In this document: positions 25,925-36,961 of the stretch, in pieces
Layout of the letters: every line of letters begins with the position of its first letter
How positions within the stretch are numbered: position 1 is the stretch's first letter
DNA from: Stenotrophomonas maltophilia
GTDB taxonomy: Bacteria; Pseudomonadota; Gammaproteobacteria; Xanthomonadales; Xanthomonadaceae
Reading direction: 5' to 3'
Assembly (NCBI RefSeq): GCF_003970865.1
Contig: NZ_RXLZ01000018.1
Location: 1 to 64,000 of the forward strand
DNA length: 64,000 nt
Translations under genes and position numbers: made by a program
Notes under the pieces: model-generated
What the model was told of the DNA's origin: nothing
The model's input: the letters and a program-made list of their open reading frames with translations, nothing else
The model's database searches: none

Positions 25925-26563
25925 TCAATTACCGATGACGTCGGTGCCCTTCGGCGGGGTGAAGCTGAAGGTGCCGGCGGCGAAGCCCGGGTTGCGCTTC
26001 CAGCCACTGAAGCTGATCACGGTGCGCTGGCCGACGGCGTCAGTGATTTCCATCTTGGCCAGGCCCTGGGCGTTGAAGCCCAGCGCGGCGTACTGGAAGC
26101 TGGCTTCGGTATCGCGCTTCGGCGACAGCGACAGCCACTGCAGGCCATCCCGCTGGGCGGCCTCTTCGCTGAGGTCGTACTGCTGCTCCAGCAGCGCCGG
26201 GTTGATCAGCGCGGTCAGCGGGCTGTTCTGCTCTTCCTTGCCCTGCTCGCGCACAGTGGCCTGTTCCAGGTCCGGCTCGTACATCCAGACCTTCTTGCCG
26301 TCGGCCACGATCAGCTGTTCGTGCGGGCGCACGTATTCCCAGCGGAACAGGCGCGGCGCCGACAGTGCCACGCGGCCGCTGGTCGATTCCTTCACCTTGC
26401 CGCGGCTGTCGAACACCTGCTGGCTGAACTGGCCATCCAGGCCCTTCAGGCCGCTGGTGAAGGTCTTCAGGTCATCGCGGGCGCCAGCCCAGGCGCTGCC
26501 GGCGGCGGCGCAGGCCACGGCCAGGGTGGTGGTGGCAAGGAAACGGCGGAAGCGGAAGTTCAT
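25925..26563 (-). CDS. lolA: Outer-membrane lipoprotein carrier LolA
   Basis: The protein has 212 residues with signal peptide MNFRFRRFLATTTLAVACAA...SAWA. The mature part has LolA features: DLKTFTSGLKGLDGQFSQQV, RLFRWEYVRPHEQLIVADGK and VWMYEPDLEQATV. It ferries lipoproteins across the periplasm from LolCDE to LolB. AGGAT precedes the ATG. It lies between rarA and the transglutaminase gene; the lolA-rarA-ftsK linkage is conserved across gamma-proteobacteria. Confidence 0.96.
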   Translation of the reverse strand: MNFRFRRFLATTTLAVACAAAGSAWAGARDDLKTFTSGLKGLDGQFSQQVFDSRGKVKESTSGRVALSAPRLFRWEYVRPHEQLIVADGKKVWMYEPDLEQATVREQGKEEQNSPLTALINPALLEQQYDLSEEAAQRDGLQWLSLSPKRDTEASFQYAALGFNAQGLAKMEITDAVGQRTVISFSGWKRNPGFAAGTFSFTPPKGTDVIGN

Positions 26564-26674
26564 GCGGGAATCCTGTGGGCGCGGGCGCCAGGAAAGGTGG
26601 TTGCCAGTGTGCCCGGGGAAAGATGAATGGGCGATCAGGGCGACATTATGCCGCCCTGAACGTCCATCGGCGAT

Positions 26675-28618
26675 TCAGCCGCCGGATGCCGGCAGCTTGC
26701 CGTACAGCACCTGGCCACGGAAGCCGCGCCGCACTTCGCGATACAGCGCGCGGAACGCCGGATAGTCCTGCGGCTGGCACAACGCCTCCGGCCCACGCAC
26801 CGCATTCTGCTGCAAGCGGTGGTGCACGATCACGTCCTGGCCCTCGCGGCTCCAGTCGACCCGGTACTCACCCGCGGCGTTACTGAAACGCTGGCTGGCC
26901 GGGATGGCGATGATCGGTGCATTGGCCGGGAACTGCAGGCGATAGGTTTCCTCGCGCAGGCTGGCATTGCAGTAGAACGGCGTCTCGTTGGCCGGCGCCG
27001 AGGCGGTGGCGTACAGGCCGCGCACCGATTCGCCACCCGGCGGGTCCGGCACGGCCATGCCGCCGGCCACGCTGAAGTCGGCGTAGTCTTCGGCCTGGAA
27101 GGCCATGCGATAGCCAAACGGCCGGGTCAGGTCGACCGGCACACCCTGGATCTGCAGCTGCCCTCGCCCGTCGAAACCGGAGGCGGCCATGATCTGCTCT
27201 TCAGCGCGCGCACGGTTCTGCGCGTTGAGCTGGGAGAACTGGGCACGCATGCCGATCTCGGCGTTCTCGCCCAATTTCGGGATCGTCTCGCCGCGCAGGT
27301 TGCCATTCGCGTCGAAGGTGAAACGCACCTCCATCGAGGTGGCATTGCGCTCCGGCGTGTTGGCCGGGGTGCGTGCCAGCGTGGCGTCGCGGGTACGCAT
27401 CACCGGCGCACCCAGGTCACCTTCCGGCAGCTGCCCGAAGCGCGCCCATGCGGTGGTCGAATCCAGGTACAGATCGAATTCCGGGATATAGGTGATGGCG
27501 TGATTGAAGCGACCCAGCACCGGAATCTTCGGCAGCGTCGGACCACCGCCAGCACCGATCAGCACCGGCGAGCTGGCGATGCCCTTGGCCGCCAGCAGCG
27601 CCTCGAGGATCGTCACATGGTCCTTGCAGTCACCGTAGTGGTTGTCGAGGATGCTCTGCGCGCTGTTCGGCTCCAGACCGCCGTTGCCCAGGTACACCGC
27701 CACATAGCGGATGTTCTGCGCCACCCAGCGGTACAGCGCATCAGCCTGCTCGCGACGGTCGCTGATGCCAGTCGTGATTTCGTCTGCCAGCGCCTGCAGT
27801 TCCGGCGTGACCTGCGCCGCCGGACCAGCCTTGAGCTGGTAGGCGCGCCCCATCTGCGACCAGTCACGATACGTGCTGGCCATGATGTTCGGGCCGAACT
27901 CCCATCCCGCCGCGGACCAGTTCTGTGCCGGCATGGCTTCGCGCCGCTGATAGCGCCAGCGCCACTGCGCCTGGCCGTTCTTCACCGTCGGCCGGTCGCT
28001 GCCCTGCACGCCGCGGCTGTCGACGAACATCGGCAGATTGGCCGGCGCACTCAGGGTGACCTCGGCGTCCTCGTACTCGGTGAAGACGTTGAAGGTTTCC
28101 CACAGGCCGAAGTAACCCGGGAAGTACGGCGTAGCCTGCGTGCGGCGCACCTGGTAGTACAGGCGCGTGCCCGGGGCCAGGTTCGGGAACACGATCACCC
28201 GCACCTTGCGGTCGGCATACATCGCCGCCGAGGCGCTGGAGTAGCTCTCCTGGGTGTAGATGCGGTCGGCCGGGACGTCGCGGCGCTGGCCATCGGCGGT
28301 GATGGTGTAGGCGCCAAGTACTTCCAGCGTCTCCATCTTCTCGCTGTAGCTCAGCCGCACCTGGCTGAACTGCTCGACGGAAGCCTTGGTCTTGAGCAGG
28401 ACTTCGTAGGTTTCGGTCTGCACATTGCCCGCATCCGGCCGCACCTGGTAATCGGCGCGGTAACGGACAATGCTGAAATTATTGCTGGCTTCGGTATCGC
28501 CGCTGGTGGAAGGCGGCGCCGTGGCGGGCGCGGAGGTGGCGGTGTCTGCCAGTGCCGGGCCGGCAGCCAGGAAGGCTGCCAGCGCCAGTGCCAGCGCGCT
28601 TGGTACGGGGTGAAGCAT
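26675..28618 (-). CDS. DUF3857 / transglutaminase-like periplasmic protein
   Basis: The protein has 647 residues with signal peptide (...AAFLAAGPALA). A DUF3857 beta-domain (about 50-220) is followed by a transglutaminase-like core (about 280-400) with a complete Cys-His-Asp triad: YGDCKDH, RFNHAI and YLDSTT. A C-terminal DUF2569/3858-like beta region follows. Such proteins are predicted periplasmic transglutaminase or peptidase-like enzymes without known substrate. It lies between lolA and ftsK, an arrangement typical of xanthomonads. Confidence 0.9.
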   Translation of the reverse strand: MLHPVPSALALALAAFLAAGPALADTATSAPATAPPSTSGDTEASNNFSIVRYRADYQVRPDAGNVQTETYEVLLKTKASVEQFSQVRLSYSEKMETLEVLGAYTITADGQRRDVPADRIYTQESYSSASAAMYADRKVRVIVFPNLAPGTRLYYQVRRTQATPYFPGYFGLWETFNVFTEYEDAEVTLSAPANLPMFVDSRGVQGSDRPTVKNGQAQWRWRYQRREAMPAQNWSAAGWEFGPNIMASTYRDWSQMGRAYQLKAGPAAQVTPELQALADEITTGISDRREQADALYRWVAQNIRYVAVYLGNGGLEPNSAQSILDNHYGDCKDHVTILEALLAAKGIASSPVLIGAGGGPTLPKIPVLGRFNHAITYIPEFDLYLDSTTAWARFGQLPEGDLGAPVMRTRDATLARTPANTPERNATSMEVRFTFDANGNLRGETIPKLGENAEIGMRAQFSQLNAQNRARAEEQIMAASGFDGRGQLQIQGVPVDLTRPFGYRMAFQAEDYADFSVAGGMAVPDPPGGESVRGLYATASAPANETPFYCNASLREETYRLQFPANAPIIAIPASQRFSNAAGEYRVDWSREGQDVIVHHRLQQNAVRGPEALCQPQDYPAFRALYREVRRGFRGQVLYGKLPASGG

Positions 28619-28657
28619 GCGTCGGTTCCTTGGACGTCGTGGGGGATACGTCGGGTC

Positions 28658-31018
28658 TTACTTCGGCGGCGGCGGTGCCAGCACCGTGCGGTCGCCGTTG
28701 TGCTCGGGCGGACTGACCACGCCGGCCGCTTCCATGGCCTCGATCAGTCGCGCCGCGCGGTTGTAGCCGATCTTCAGCCGGCGTTGCACGCCGGAAATCG
28801 AGGCGCGGCGGGTCTCGGTGACCACCCGCAGGGCTTCGTCATACAACGGGTCGGACTCATCGCCGGCAGAGCTGTTCTCGGGCAGACCAGTGGCGCCGAC
28901 GACCACGCCGTCGCCCATCGTCTGCACTTCGTCCAGCACACCGTCGACATAGTCGGCCGGGCCCATTGCCTTGAGGTGTTCGACCACGCGGTGCACTTCC
29001 TCGTCGGAGACGAAGGCGCCGTGCACGCGCTCGGGCATGGCAGTGCCCGGCGGCAGGTACAGCATGTCGCCGTGGCCCAGCAGGGTTTCCGCGCCGGACT
29101 GGTCGAGGATGGTGCGCGAGTCGATCTTGGAGCTGACCTGGAAGGCGATGCGGGTGGGGATGTTGGCCTTGATCAGGCCGGTGATCACGTCCACCGACGG
29201 GCGCTGCGTGGCCAGGATCAGGTGGATGCCGGCCGCACGCGCCTTCTGTGCCAGGCGCGCGATCAGCTCTTCCACCTTCTTGCCGACGATCATCATCATG
29301 TCGGCGAATTCGTCGATGAAGATGACGATGAACGGCAGCGTCTCCAGCGGGCGCGGCGCCTCGCCCAGTTCGGGGTTCGGCTTGAACAGCGGGTCCATCA
29401 GCGGCTGGCCGGCGTCCTGGGCTTCCTTCACCTTCTTGTTGAAGCCAGCCAGGTTGCGTACGCCCACCGCGCTCATCAGCTTGTAGCGGCGCTCCATCTC
29501 GGCCACGCACCAGCGCAGGCCGTTGGCGGCCTCCTTCATGTCGGTGACCACCGGCGCCAGCAGGTGCGGGATGCCCTGGTAGACGCTCAGTTCGAGCATC
29601 TTCGGGTCGATCATCAGCATCCGCAGGTCTTTCGGCGAGGCTTTGAACAGCAGGCTCAGCACCATCGCGTTGACCGCCACCGACTTGCCCGAACCGGTGG
29701 TACCGGCCACCAGCAGATGCGGCATGCGCGCCAGATCGGCCACGGTCGAGCGCCCGGCAATGTCCTTGCCCAGCGCCAGGGTCAGCACGCTGGTCGACTT
29801 GTCGTATTCCTTCGAGCGCAAAAGCTCGGACAGGTAGATCATCTCGCGGGTGACGTTGGGAATTTCCAGGCCGATCACCGACTTGCCCGGAATCACATCG
29901 ACCACGCGCACCGACTTCACCGACAGGCCGCGCGCGATGTCCTTGTCCAGCGAACTGATCTGGCTGACCTTGATACCCGGCGCGGGCTCAATCTCGAAGC
30001 GGGTGATGACCGGGCCGGGGTTGGCACCGACCACCTGGGCATCGATGCGGAAATCCTTCAGCTTGAACTCGATCTGCCGCGACAACGCGTCCAGGGTTTC
30101 CTTGTCGTAGCCCACCGGCTGCGGCTTGGGGTCGTCCAGCAGGGCCAGCGGAGGCAGGTCCGAGCCATCGCCGTTGACGCCACGGAACATCGGAATCTGC
30201 GTGTCGCGCTTGGCCCGGTCACTCTTCTCGATCACCGGTTCCGGGCGCGGCTCGATCTTCACCGGCTCGCGCTTGGCGCGCACCTCGGCGTCGGCCTTGC
30301 GCACTTCCTGGCGCTCCTCGCGCATCACCCGGGTCTGCTGCCACTCGGTGACTTCTTCCTTCTTGCGCGCCAGCAACGGCGCCAGAGACATCACGCCGCG
30401 GCCGATCTTCTCCATCACCGTGAACCAGGACAGCCCGGTGGCCAGAGTGATCGAGGCCAGCAGCAGCACCAGCACGAACAGGTTCGCCCCCAACGCGCCG
30501 AAGCCCACCGTGAGCGAATTGCCGACCAGCTTGCCGAGGATGCCGCCGGCACTGGAGACATCGCCACTGAACAGGCGCACATGCAGGAAGCCGGTGCCGG
30601 CGATCAGGAAACCGACCAGGCCAACCAGGCGCAGCGCCGGGTCCAGGTCGTTTTCGCCCTTGCTCTCGCGCTTGAGGCCGAACATGGCGATCCACGCCAG
30701 CGCGCCCAGCACCACCGGCAGCAGGAAGGCGATGTAGCCGAAGAGCTGCAGCAGCACGTCGGCGATCCAGGCGCCGGCGCGGCCGCCGAGGTTGTGCACC
30801 GGCGCGACCACGCTGCCGGTATGCGACCAGCCCGGATCAGTGGCTGAATAGGTGAAAAGACTGGCCGCCAGGTACAGCAGGGCCGGCGCGATGGCGATCA
30901 GACCCAGATCGCGCCAGAGGCGCTGGCGGCGTGGATTGTCGGTCGCCGCCGCCGCGGCCGTGCGACGTGACGCCTTGCTGTCGTCGGACTTGGAGCGTTC
31001 GGGGACCTGCTTCGCCAC
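28658..31018 (-). CDS. ftsK: DNA translocase FtsK
   Basis: The protein has 786 residues from GTG 31018. The N-terminal 200 residues carry four or five membrane helices ([19 protein letters not shown] and others). A short charged linker is followed by the motor: Walker [10 protein letters not shown], Walker [13 protein letters not shown] and [15 protein letters not shown]. The C-terminal gamma winged-helix ([20 protein letters not shown]) reads KOPS sites. The linker is far shorter than in E. coli (1329 residues), as is usual for this lineage. It pumps chromosome ends through the division septum and activates XerCD. It is divergent from trxB. Confidence 0.97.
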   Translation of the reverse strand: MAKQVPERSKSDDSKASRRTAAAAATDNPRRQRLWRDLGLIAIAPALLYLAASLFTYSATDPGWSHTGSVVAPVHNLGGRAGAWIADVLLQLFGYIAFLLPVVLGALAWIAMFGLKRESKGENDLDPALRLVGLVGFLIAGTGFLHVRLFSGDVSSAGGILGKLVGNSLTVGFGALGANLFVLVLLLASITLATGLSWFTVMEKIGRGVMSLAPLLARKKEEVTEWQQTRVMREERQEVRKADAEVRAKREPVKIEPRPEPVIEKSDRAKRDTQIPMFRGVNGDGSDLPPLALLDDPKPQPVGYDKETLDALSRQIEFKLKDFRIDAQVVGANPGPVITRFEIEPAPGIKVSQISSLDKDIARGLSVKSVRVVDVIPGKSVIGLEIPNVTREMIYLSELLRSKEYDKSTSVLTLALGKDIAGRSTVADLARMPHLLVAGTTGSGKSVAVNAMVLSLLFKASPKDLRMLMIDPKMLELSVYQGIPHLLAPVVTDMKEAANGLRWCVAEMERRYKLMSAVGVRNLAGFNKKVKEAQDAGQPLMDPLFKPNPELGEAPRPLETLPFIVIFIDEFADMMMIVGKKVEELIARLAQKARAAGIHLILATQRPSVDVITGLIKANIPTRIAFQVSSKIDSRTILDQSGAETLLGHGDMLYLPPGTAMPERVHGAFVSDEEVHRVVEHLKAMGPADYVDGVLDEVQTMGDGVVVGATGLPENSSAGDESDPLYDEALRVVTETRRASISGVQRRLKIGYNRAARLIEAMEAAGVVSPPEHNGDRTVLAPPPPK

Positions 31019-32223
<1,205 letters not shown>

Positions 32224-32240
32224 GAGGCTGACCCGCTTCT

Positions 32241-32265
32241 GTAGGGTCGAGCCACGCTCGATTCC
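32241..32265 (+). repeat. SMAG palindromic repeat
   Basis: A GTAGGGTCGAGC head and GCTCGATTCC tail form a slightly imperfect SMAG palindrome between the trxB stop and its terminator. Confidence 0.8.
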
Positions 32266-32273
32266 GGATAAAA

Positions 32274-32300
32274 GGCCGACGCCAGTGCGTCGGCCTTTCT
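32274..32300 (+). terminator. Rho-independent terminator of trxB
   Basis: A nine-pair stem GGCCGACGC / GCGTCGGCC with a CAGT loop is followed by TTTCTGTTT. AAAA precedes the stem, so it may act weakly in both directions. Confidence 0.9.
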
Positions 32301-32325
32301 GTTTCATCTGCCCTATCCTTCCCTC

Positions 32326-33450
32326 ATGCCTTCCCCCCGCTTCCTCGACTCCCTGCAGTCCATTCCCGCCACCGACTGGGATGCCCTGCACGACGGGCAG
32401 AACCCCTTCGTCAGCCACGCCTTTCTCTCAGGCCTTGAACAGCACGGCTGCCTGCGCGAAGACTGGGGCTGGCAGCCTCGGCACTTCACGCTCTGGGAAG
32501 GCGACACCTTGGTCGGCGCCATTCCGGGCTACCTGAAGACCAATTCGCACGGCGAGTTCGTGTTCGACCATGCCTGGGCCAACGCCTATGCCCGCCACGG
32601 CCGCGACTACTATCCGAAGTGGCTGGGCGCGGTGCCGTACTCGCCGGTCACCGGCCCGCGGTTGCTGGCCCGTCACGATTCAGGGCGCGCAGCGTTGCTG
32701 TCGGCATTGCGCGAGGCACTGCCGGCACTGGACGTGTCCTCGGCCCATATCAACTTCCACACCGCAGTGGACGAGGCGCTGTTCGGCAAGGACTGGCTGC
32801 TGCGCGAAGACGTGCAGTTCCAGTGGCAGAACCCGGGTGACTGGGCGACATTCGACCAGTTCCTCGGCGCGATGAACCACAAGCATCGCAAGAACATCCG
32901 CCAGGAACGGGCCAAGGTCACCCGCCAGGGCATCACCTTCCGCGTGGTGCACGGCGATGAAGCCAGCCGCGCAGACCTGCAGGCGATGTATCGCTTCTAT
33001 CTGCAGACGTTCCTCGAGTACGGAAACGCCCCGGCGCTCACCGAGGCCTTTCTGCGCCATCTGGCCATTTCATTGGGCCGCGGGCTGGTGCTGTTCCTGG
33101 CCGAACAGGACGGCGAGCCGATTGCCGGCGCGCTGTGCCTGCGCGGTGGCGACACCCTGTACGGCCGCTACTGGGGCGGCGCCACCCTGCCCGGCCTGCA
33201 CTTCGAGGCCTGCTACTACCAGGGCATCGAATACTGCCTGCGCGAAGGGCTGACCCGTTTCGAACCGGGCGCACAGGGCGAGCACAAGCTGGCGCGGGGC
33301 TTCCTGCCGACACTGGTGCGCAGCCGGCACTGGGTGACTGATACGGAGTTCGCAGAAGCGCTGCAGGACTGGTGCCGGCAGGAGCGACAGGGTGTGCGGC
33401 GTTACCAGCAGGAGCTGCAAGGGCATGGGCCGTTCCGCGTAGAGCCGTAG
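32326..33450 (+). CDS. FemAB-like / DUF482 N-acyltransferase family protein
   Basis: The protein has 374 residues and matches the FemAB_like family (PF04339, DUF482): NPFVSHAFLSGLEQHGC, DHAWANAYARHGRDYYPKWL, VPYSPVTGPRLLAR, MNHKHRKNIRQERAKV and FEPGAQGEHKLARGFLP. It has a double-GNAT fold. Members are often annotated as peptidoglycan-related, but the substrate is unproven. The TAG stop (33448-33450) lies inside the GTAG head of a SMAG repeat, so the repeat supplies the end of the gene. Confidence 0.88.
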   Translation: MPSPRFLDSLQSIPATDWDALHDGQNPFVSHAFLSGLEQHGCLREDWGWQPRHFTLWEGDTLVGAIPGYLKTNSHGEFVFDHAWANAYARHGRDYYPKWLGAVPYSPVTGPRLLARHDSGRAALLSALREALPALDVSSAHINFHTAVDEALFGKDWLLREDVQFQWQNPGDWATFDQFLGAMNHKHRKNIRQERAKVTRQGITFRVVHGDEASRADLQAMYRFYLQTFLEYGNAPALTEAFLRHLAISLGRGLVLFLAEQDGEPIAGALCLRGGDTLYGRYWGGATLPGLHFEACYYQGIEYCLREGLTRFEPGAQGEHKLARGFLPTLVRSRHWVTDTEFAEALQDWCRQERQGVRRYQQELQGHGPFRVEP

Positions 33451-33548
33451 AGTCGAGCTTGCTCGACTGGCGCGGTGCCGAAAAGCGTGCCAACCAAGGT
33501 TGGCACCTACCAGGGCAATGAGGCGTGCCAACCAAGGTTGGCATCTAC
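33447..33548. repeat. Cluster of three SMAG palindromes
   Basis: A plus-strand unit at 33447-33471 (GTAGAGTCGAGC / GCTCGACT) overlaps the stop codon of the FemAB-like gene. Two nearly identical minus-strand units follow at 33487-33510 and 33525-33548 (TGCCAACC / GGTTGGCA). The last two look like a recent local duplication. Confidence 0.88.
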
Positions 33549-33573
33549 CAGAGCGCTGGCGAGGACGCTGTGC

Positions 33574-34842
33574 TCAGGTGCACTGCCAGAAATGCCCACT
33601 CACCCGGCACTTCGCGCACCAGAACGTGTAGAGCATGCCGCCACTGCCCCATAGCAGCGCGCCTCCACCGGTGGTCGGCAGCGTCGAATCCAGCTGCATC
33701 ACGAAGGGCATCTCCTCACCGCAATCAATGCACGCCGGATACCAGGCACTCTGCACCCAGCTCGGTGCGCCGCCCACGCGCGACAGGTTCTGCCGATGGT
33801 TGGACTGACCCCAGTCCTGCTGCCGCCAGCGCGAGGTGTCCATGGCGGCCAGGCCGACCTCGGCCTGCATCAGGTCACCGCTGTCGGTCGGCGTGGCCGG
33901 CACCTCCAGACGCTGGCTGGGGTGGCAGCTGGGCAGGCCGACGGCATCGTGGCGATAGAAGCGCACCGGCGGGTCTTCCCAGCCGCAGCAGTCCAGGCAC
34001 AGGCCCAGCGTGATCTCACCCGCCGCGCCCGGCTGCAGCGCGGCAGCGTCGGTTCGCAGCAGCCGCTGCAGCGGTGCATGGCAGCTGCCACACAACGCTT
34101 CCAGCGGCCCTCCCATCTGCCCGGCATGGTGTACCTGCCCACCATTCCAGGTCGGGTGCAGGCGCCAGATGCGCTTGCGCCAGCTCGGTTCGTCCGCCTG
34201 CTGCGCGCGGTGTTGCTCGCGGCCAAAGCGGATGTGCAGCGACCGCTCCCCATGCAGGCGGCGCGGCAGCGGCCCATCGGCCACGTCAGCCCAATGCGCC
34301 CAGACCTCAGCATCCAGCGCGCCCCAGTCAGCGAGGTAGCCGCGGGCAACGGCATAGGTCTCGGGCTGGGCGGCGAGCAGCAGCGCCCTGGCCCGCGCCA
34401 TTTCGCGATCATCATCGGCTCCGGACAGGATCCGCGCCCACTGCGCGGCAGTGGCGGACGGCAGGCCCTGCCATACCTGCGAAGCCAGCTGCAGCTCGTC
34501 TTCGGTGGCCAGCGCCAGCAAGGCCTCCCAGTCGTCCTGCAGCACCTGCGGCGCCTGGTAGCTGGTGAATTCGATCACGCTGGCCAGCAGCTCGCCGCGC
34601 TCGCCATCACGATAGCGACGCCAGGCCTCGGCACAGACCGGCGCAACCGCTTCGTCGGGCAGCAGATCCAGCGCCATGTCGAGAAAAGCCGAGCTGGGCG
34701 AACGCCGGGCGAGGGCCAGCAGCATCAGCGCACCGAGCTGGACCGGCTGCTCAGTCGCCAGCGCCAGCAGCATGCCCTGGCTGTCGTTACGCGTGCGCGG
34801 GGTGTCGTGCACATCGAGGATGGCGGTGATCGCGTCACTCAT
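33574..34842 (-). CDS. Cysteine-rich DUF1963-like protein
   Basis: The product has 422 residues from ATG 34842, with AAGGAG eight bases upstream. Residues 1-190 are helical and repeat-like (leucine/alanine-rich). The C-terminal part carries four CxxC-type pairs, CGSC, CLDCC, CIDCG and CAKC, and the segment PSWVQSAWYPACIDCG with EMPFVMQLDST, which resembles the DUF1963/YwqG family. Zinc binding is likely from the cysteine spacing. There is no signal peptide. Function is unknown. It is divergent from aat. Confidence 0.75.
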   Translation of the reverse strand: MSDAITAILDVHDTPRTRNDSQGMLLALATEQPVQLGALMLLALARRSPSSAFLDMALDLLPDEAVAPVCAEAWRRYRDGERGELLASVIEFTSYQAPQVLQDDWEALLALATEDELQLASQVWQGLPSATAAQWARILSGADDDREMARARALLLAAQPETYAVARGYLADWGALDAEVWAHWADVADGPLPRRLHGERSLHIRFGREQHRAQQADEPSWRKRIWRLHPTWNGGQVHHAGQMGGPLEALCGSCHAPLQRLLRTDAAALQPGAAGEITLGLCLDCCGWEDPPVRFYRHDAVGLPSCHPSQRLEVPATPTDSGDLMQAEVGLAAMDTSRWRQQDWGQSNHRQNLSRVGGAPSWVQSAWYPACIDCGEEMPFVMQLDSTLPTTGGGALLWGSGGMLYTFWCAKCRVSGHFWQCT

Positions 34843-34914
34843 GCGTGGGCTCCTTGCCGTTGGACGCTGATGGTGCCAGACATCAGCGATCGCCACGACG
34901 AATACAATGAGGAC

Positions 34915-35655
34915 ATGACCCGCCAGCTGCCCTGGCGCCTGGCCGATGCGCCGGACGCTCCCTTCCCTCCGGCCGAGACCGCACTGCGCCAGCCCGACGG
35001 CCTGCTCGCGGTGGGCGGCGACCTGCATCCGGTGCGACTGCTCAACGCCTATGCCGGCGGCATCTTCCCGTGGTTCAGCGAGGGCGAGCCAATCCTGTGG
35101 TGGTCGCCAGACCCGCGCATGGTGTTCCGCACCGGGGGCGTGCATCTGTCCAGCCGCTTCCGCCGCCAGTTGCGCAGCAGCACGTGGGAGATCACCGCCG
35201 ACACCGCCTTCAGCCGTGTGATGCGCGCCTGCGCTGCAGCACCGCGGCCGGGCCAGGACGGTACGTGGATCAGCCCGGCGATGGTCGAGGCTTACAGCCA
35301 GCTGCACGATCTCGGCTTCGCCCATTCCTTCGAGGTCTGGGATCGGCAGACGCTGGTCGGCGGCATCTACGGCGTCGCGATCGGCGCCATGTTCTTCGGC
35401 GAGAGCATGTTCAGTGGCGCCAGCGGCGGCTCCAAGATCGCCCTGGCCGCCCTGGCATCCACCCTGCGTGGTTGGGGCTGGGAACTGATCGACGCCCAGG
35501 TGGAGAATCCGCACCTGCTGCGGATGGGCGCCGGACACCTGCCGCGCGCGGACTTTCTGGAGCACGTCCGCCTGGCCGTACACCGTGACGGCCGTGAAGG
35601 CCCCTGGACCCAGGCGGTTGGACGCTTGCCAGCACAGCGTTTGGCCGGGGGTTAA
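34915..35655 (+). CDS. aat: Leucyl/phenylalanyl-tRNA--protein transferase Aat
   Basis: The product has 246 residues. Conserved motifs include the substrate-pocket block NAYAGGIFPWFSEGEPILWWSP, DPRMVF, GTWISPAMVEAYSQLHDLG and GIYGVAIGAMFFGESMFS. It attaches Leu or Phe to N-terminal Lys/Arg, creating N-degrons recognised by ClpS and degraded by ClpAP; clpA and clpS lie a few kilobases to the right. GAGG precedes the ATG. Confidence 0.97.
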   Translation: MTRQLPWRLADAPDAPFPPAETALRQPDGLLAVGGDLHPVRLLNAYAGGIFPWFSEGEPILWWSPDPRMVFRTGGVHLSSRFRRQLRSSTWEITADTAFSRVMRACAAAPRPGQDGTWISPAMVEAYSQLHDLGFAHSFEVWDRQTLVGGIYGVAIGAMFFGESMFSGASGGSKIALAALASTLRGWGWELIDAQVENPHLLRMGAGHLPRADFLEHVRLAVHRDGREGPWTQAVGRLPAQRLAGG

Positions 35656-35741
35656 CGCAAACTTTGCAAGCCGGGCCCATCACGCGTAAAATACCGCGCC
35701 TTAGGCCCAGCGTGGCCGTTTTCTGAACCGCACAGGACTAC

Positions 35742-35960
35742 ATGTCGAAAGACGATTCCATCGAGTTCGAGGGCACCGTCAGCGAGACGCTGCCGAACAC
35801 CACTTTCCGCGTTCGTCTGGAAAATGGGCACGAAATCATCGCCCACATCTCCGGCCGCATGCGTAAGAACTACATCCGCATCCTCACCGGTGACCGGGTC
35901 AAGGTTGAAATGACCCCGTACGACCTGACCAAGGGTCGTATCACCTACCGCATGAAGTAA
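35742..35960 (+). CDS. infA: Translation initiation factor IF-1
   Basis: The protein has 72 residues, the standard length, with the OB-fold sequence [39 protein letters not shown] and [18 protein letters not shown]. It binds the A site of the 30S subunit. It follows aat, as in many gamma-proteobacteria, and is followed by a terminator. Confidence 0.98.
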   Translation: MSKDDSIEFEGTVSETLPNTTFRVRLENGHEIIAHISGRMRKNYIRILTGDRVKVEMTPYDLTKGRITYRMK

Positions 35961-35987
35961 GCGGTCGGCGCATTGCGCCACTCCGAC

Positions 35988-36013
35988 AGGGCCGGCCTCG
36001 CTGCTGGCCCTTT
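35988..36013 (+). terminator. Probable terminator of infA
   Basis: AGGGCC pairs with GGCCCT (stem extended by GC pairs around a bulge) and TTTGTC follows, 28 bases after the infA stop. The T run is short, so strength is uncertain. Confidence 0.6.
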
Positions 36014-36133
36014 GTCGTGCGCGGAAGAAAGTACCCGGCACCGAGGTGGTTCGATTTTTTCGTCCTTGTCTGAAATCCAGCATCGCGCCGGGACTCCAGA
36101 CTCAAGGCGTTCTTCACAGAAGGCGTTGCGCGC

Positions 36134-36406
36134 ATGACCTACCTGATCGTCCTGGACCCCCAGTCCGTCACCAGCCGCTGCTACGCCAGCAAGGGTCCGG
36201 ATGGCACCTGGTTCGGCCAGCCCTGCCTGGTCTGCACCAGCATGGACGCATCGCACCCGCTGTACCTGGCCGTGCAGCGCGAGATCGCACATGCGGGAGG
36301 CACTCTGAAGCAGCGCCTGCATATTCCACATGAGGCAGTCGCATTCGTCATCGAGGATGGCGGCGACCAGGGGCGCCAGCAGGGATTCCGCTCAATCGCA
36401 GCCTGA
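36134..36406 (+). CDS. Small hypothetical protein
   Basis: The protein has 90 residues, beginning MTYLIVLDPQSVTSRCYASK and ending GRQQGFRSIAA. No signal peptide, membrane segment or recognised family was seen. Codon usage looks like that of neighbouring genes, and the frame fills the gap between infA and the next secreted protein. The start has no strong ribosome site. Confidence 0.5.
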   Translation: MTYLIVLDPQSVTSRCYASKGPDGTWFGQPCLVCTSMDASHPLYLAVQREIAHAGGTLKQRLHIPHEAVAFVIEDGGDQGRQQGFRSIAA

Positions 36407-36535
36407 CGCGCCAAAGGTCATCGTGACCGATCTCACCGTGACGTCGGTCAGCCCTGCTTGCGGCAGATTCGCATTTGCAGCAGCGGCGGCATCTTGGGAT
36501 CCGATCCAGTCCGGATCGCCGCCCCCTGCCCCGCC

Positions 36536-36913
36536 ATGAATCTGTCTTCCCTGCTCATCCCCCTGGCTTTGTCTGCCATCACCCTGGTGGCGCCGGCCGC
36601 CCATGCCGCCGACACCCCGCCGGCGCAGTGCGTACCACTGACCGGCGAACAGCAGATCGTTCGTGCAGGCGCCGACAAGAACATCCTGCTTCGCTCCGGC
36701 GAAGACCACTATGTCGTGCATTTCCGCAACAGCTGCCCTTCTGCCGTGCTGGCCACCCGCCTCGACTTCAAGACCGACGGCAAGGAGGCTGACAAGCTGT
36801 GCAGCGAGGGCCGAAGCGCTCTGGACACCGGTCGCGGCAGCTGTGAGGTTGCGCGCATCGAGCCGATCGATGCCGAGCGGTTCAAGCGTGAAGCACGCCG
36901 CCGCAGCCGCTGA
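36536..36913 (+). CDS. Small secreted protein, DUF6491-like
   Basis: The product has 125 residues from ATG 36536, with signal peptide MNLSSLLIPLALSAITLVAP...AHA. The mature part contains CVPLTGEQQIVRAGADKNIL, LLRSGEDHYVVHF, four cysteines (CVPL, NSCPS, DKLCSEG, GSCEVARI) and a closing SCEVARIEPIDAERF. This pattern resembles the DUF6491 family found mainly in xanthomonads. Two disulphides are likely in the periplasm. Function is unknown. A shared terminator follows. Confidence 0.72.
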   Translation: MNLSSLLIPLALSAITLVAPAAHAADTPPAQCVPLTGEQQIVRAGADKNILLRSGEDHYVVHFRNSCPSAVLATRLDFKTDGKEADKLCSEGRSALDTGRGSCEVARIEPIDAERFKREARRRSR

Positions 36914-36926
36914 CCCCATGGATGGC

Positions 36927-36948
36927 AAGGGCGGCCGAAGCCGCCCTT
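36927..36948. terminator. Bidirectional terminator between the secreted protein gene and higA
   Basis: A nine-pair stem AAGGGCGGC / GCCGCCCTT with a CGAA loop lies between two convergent genes (ends 36913 and 36962). The A and T flanks are short, but the stem can serve both directions. Confidence 0.75.
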
Positions 36949-36961
36949 GTCGCGAGATACG

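Noticed and set aside
26819..30847. A 1342-codon rightward open frame antisense to the transglutaminase and ftsK genes
   Set aside because: It is a high-GC shadow. The leftward frames encode recognisable FtsK and transglutaminase proteins with intact motifs, whereas this frame is arginine/histidine-rich and has no domain.
33574..35583. Extending the DUF1963-like protein to 669 residues
   Set aside because: The extension runs antisense through aat and its own good ribosome site and ATG lie at 34842.
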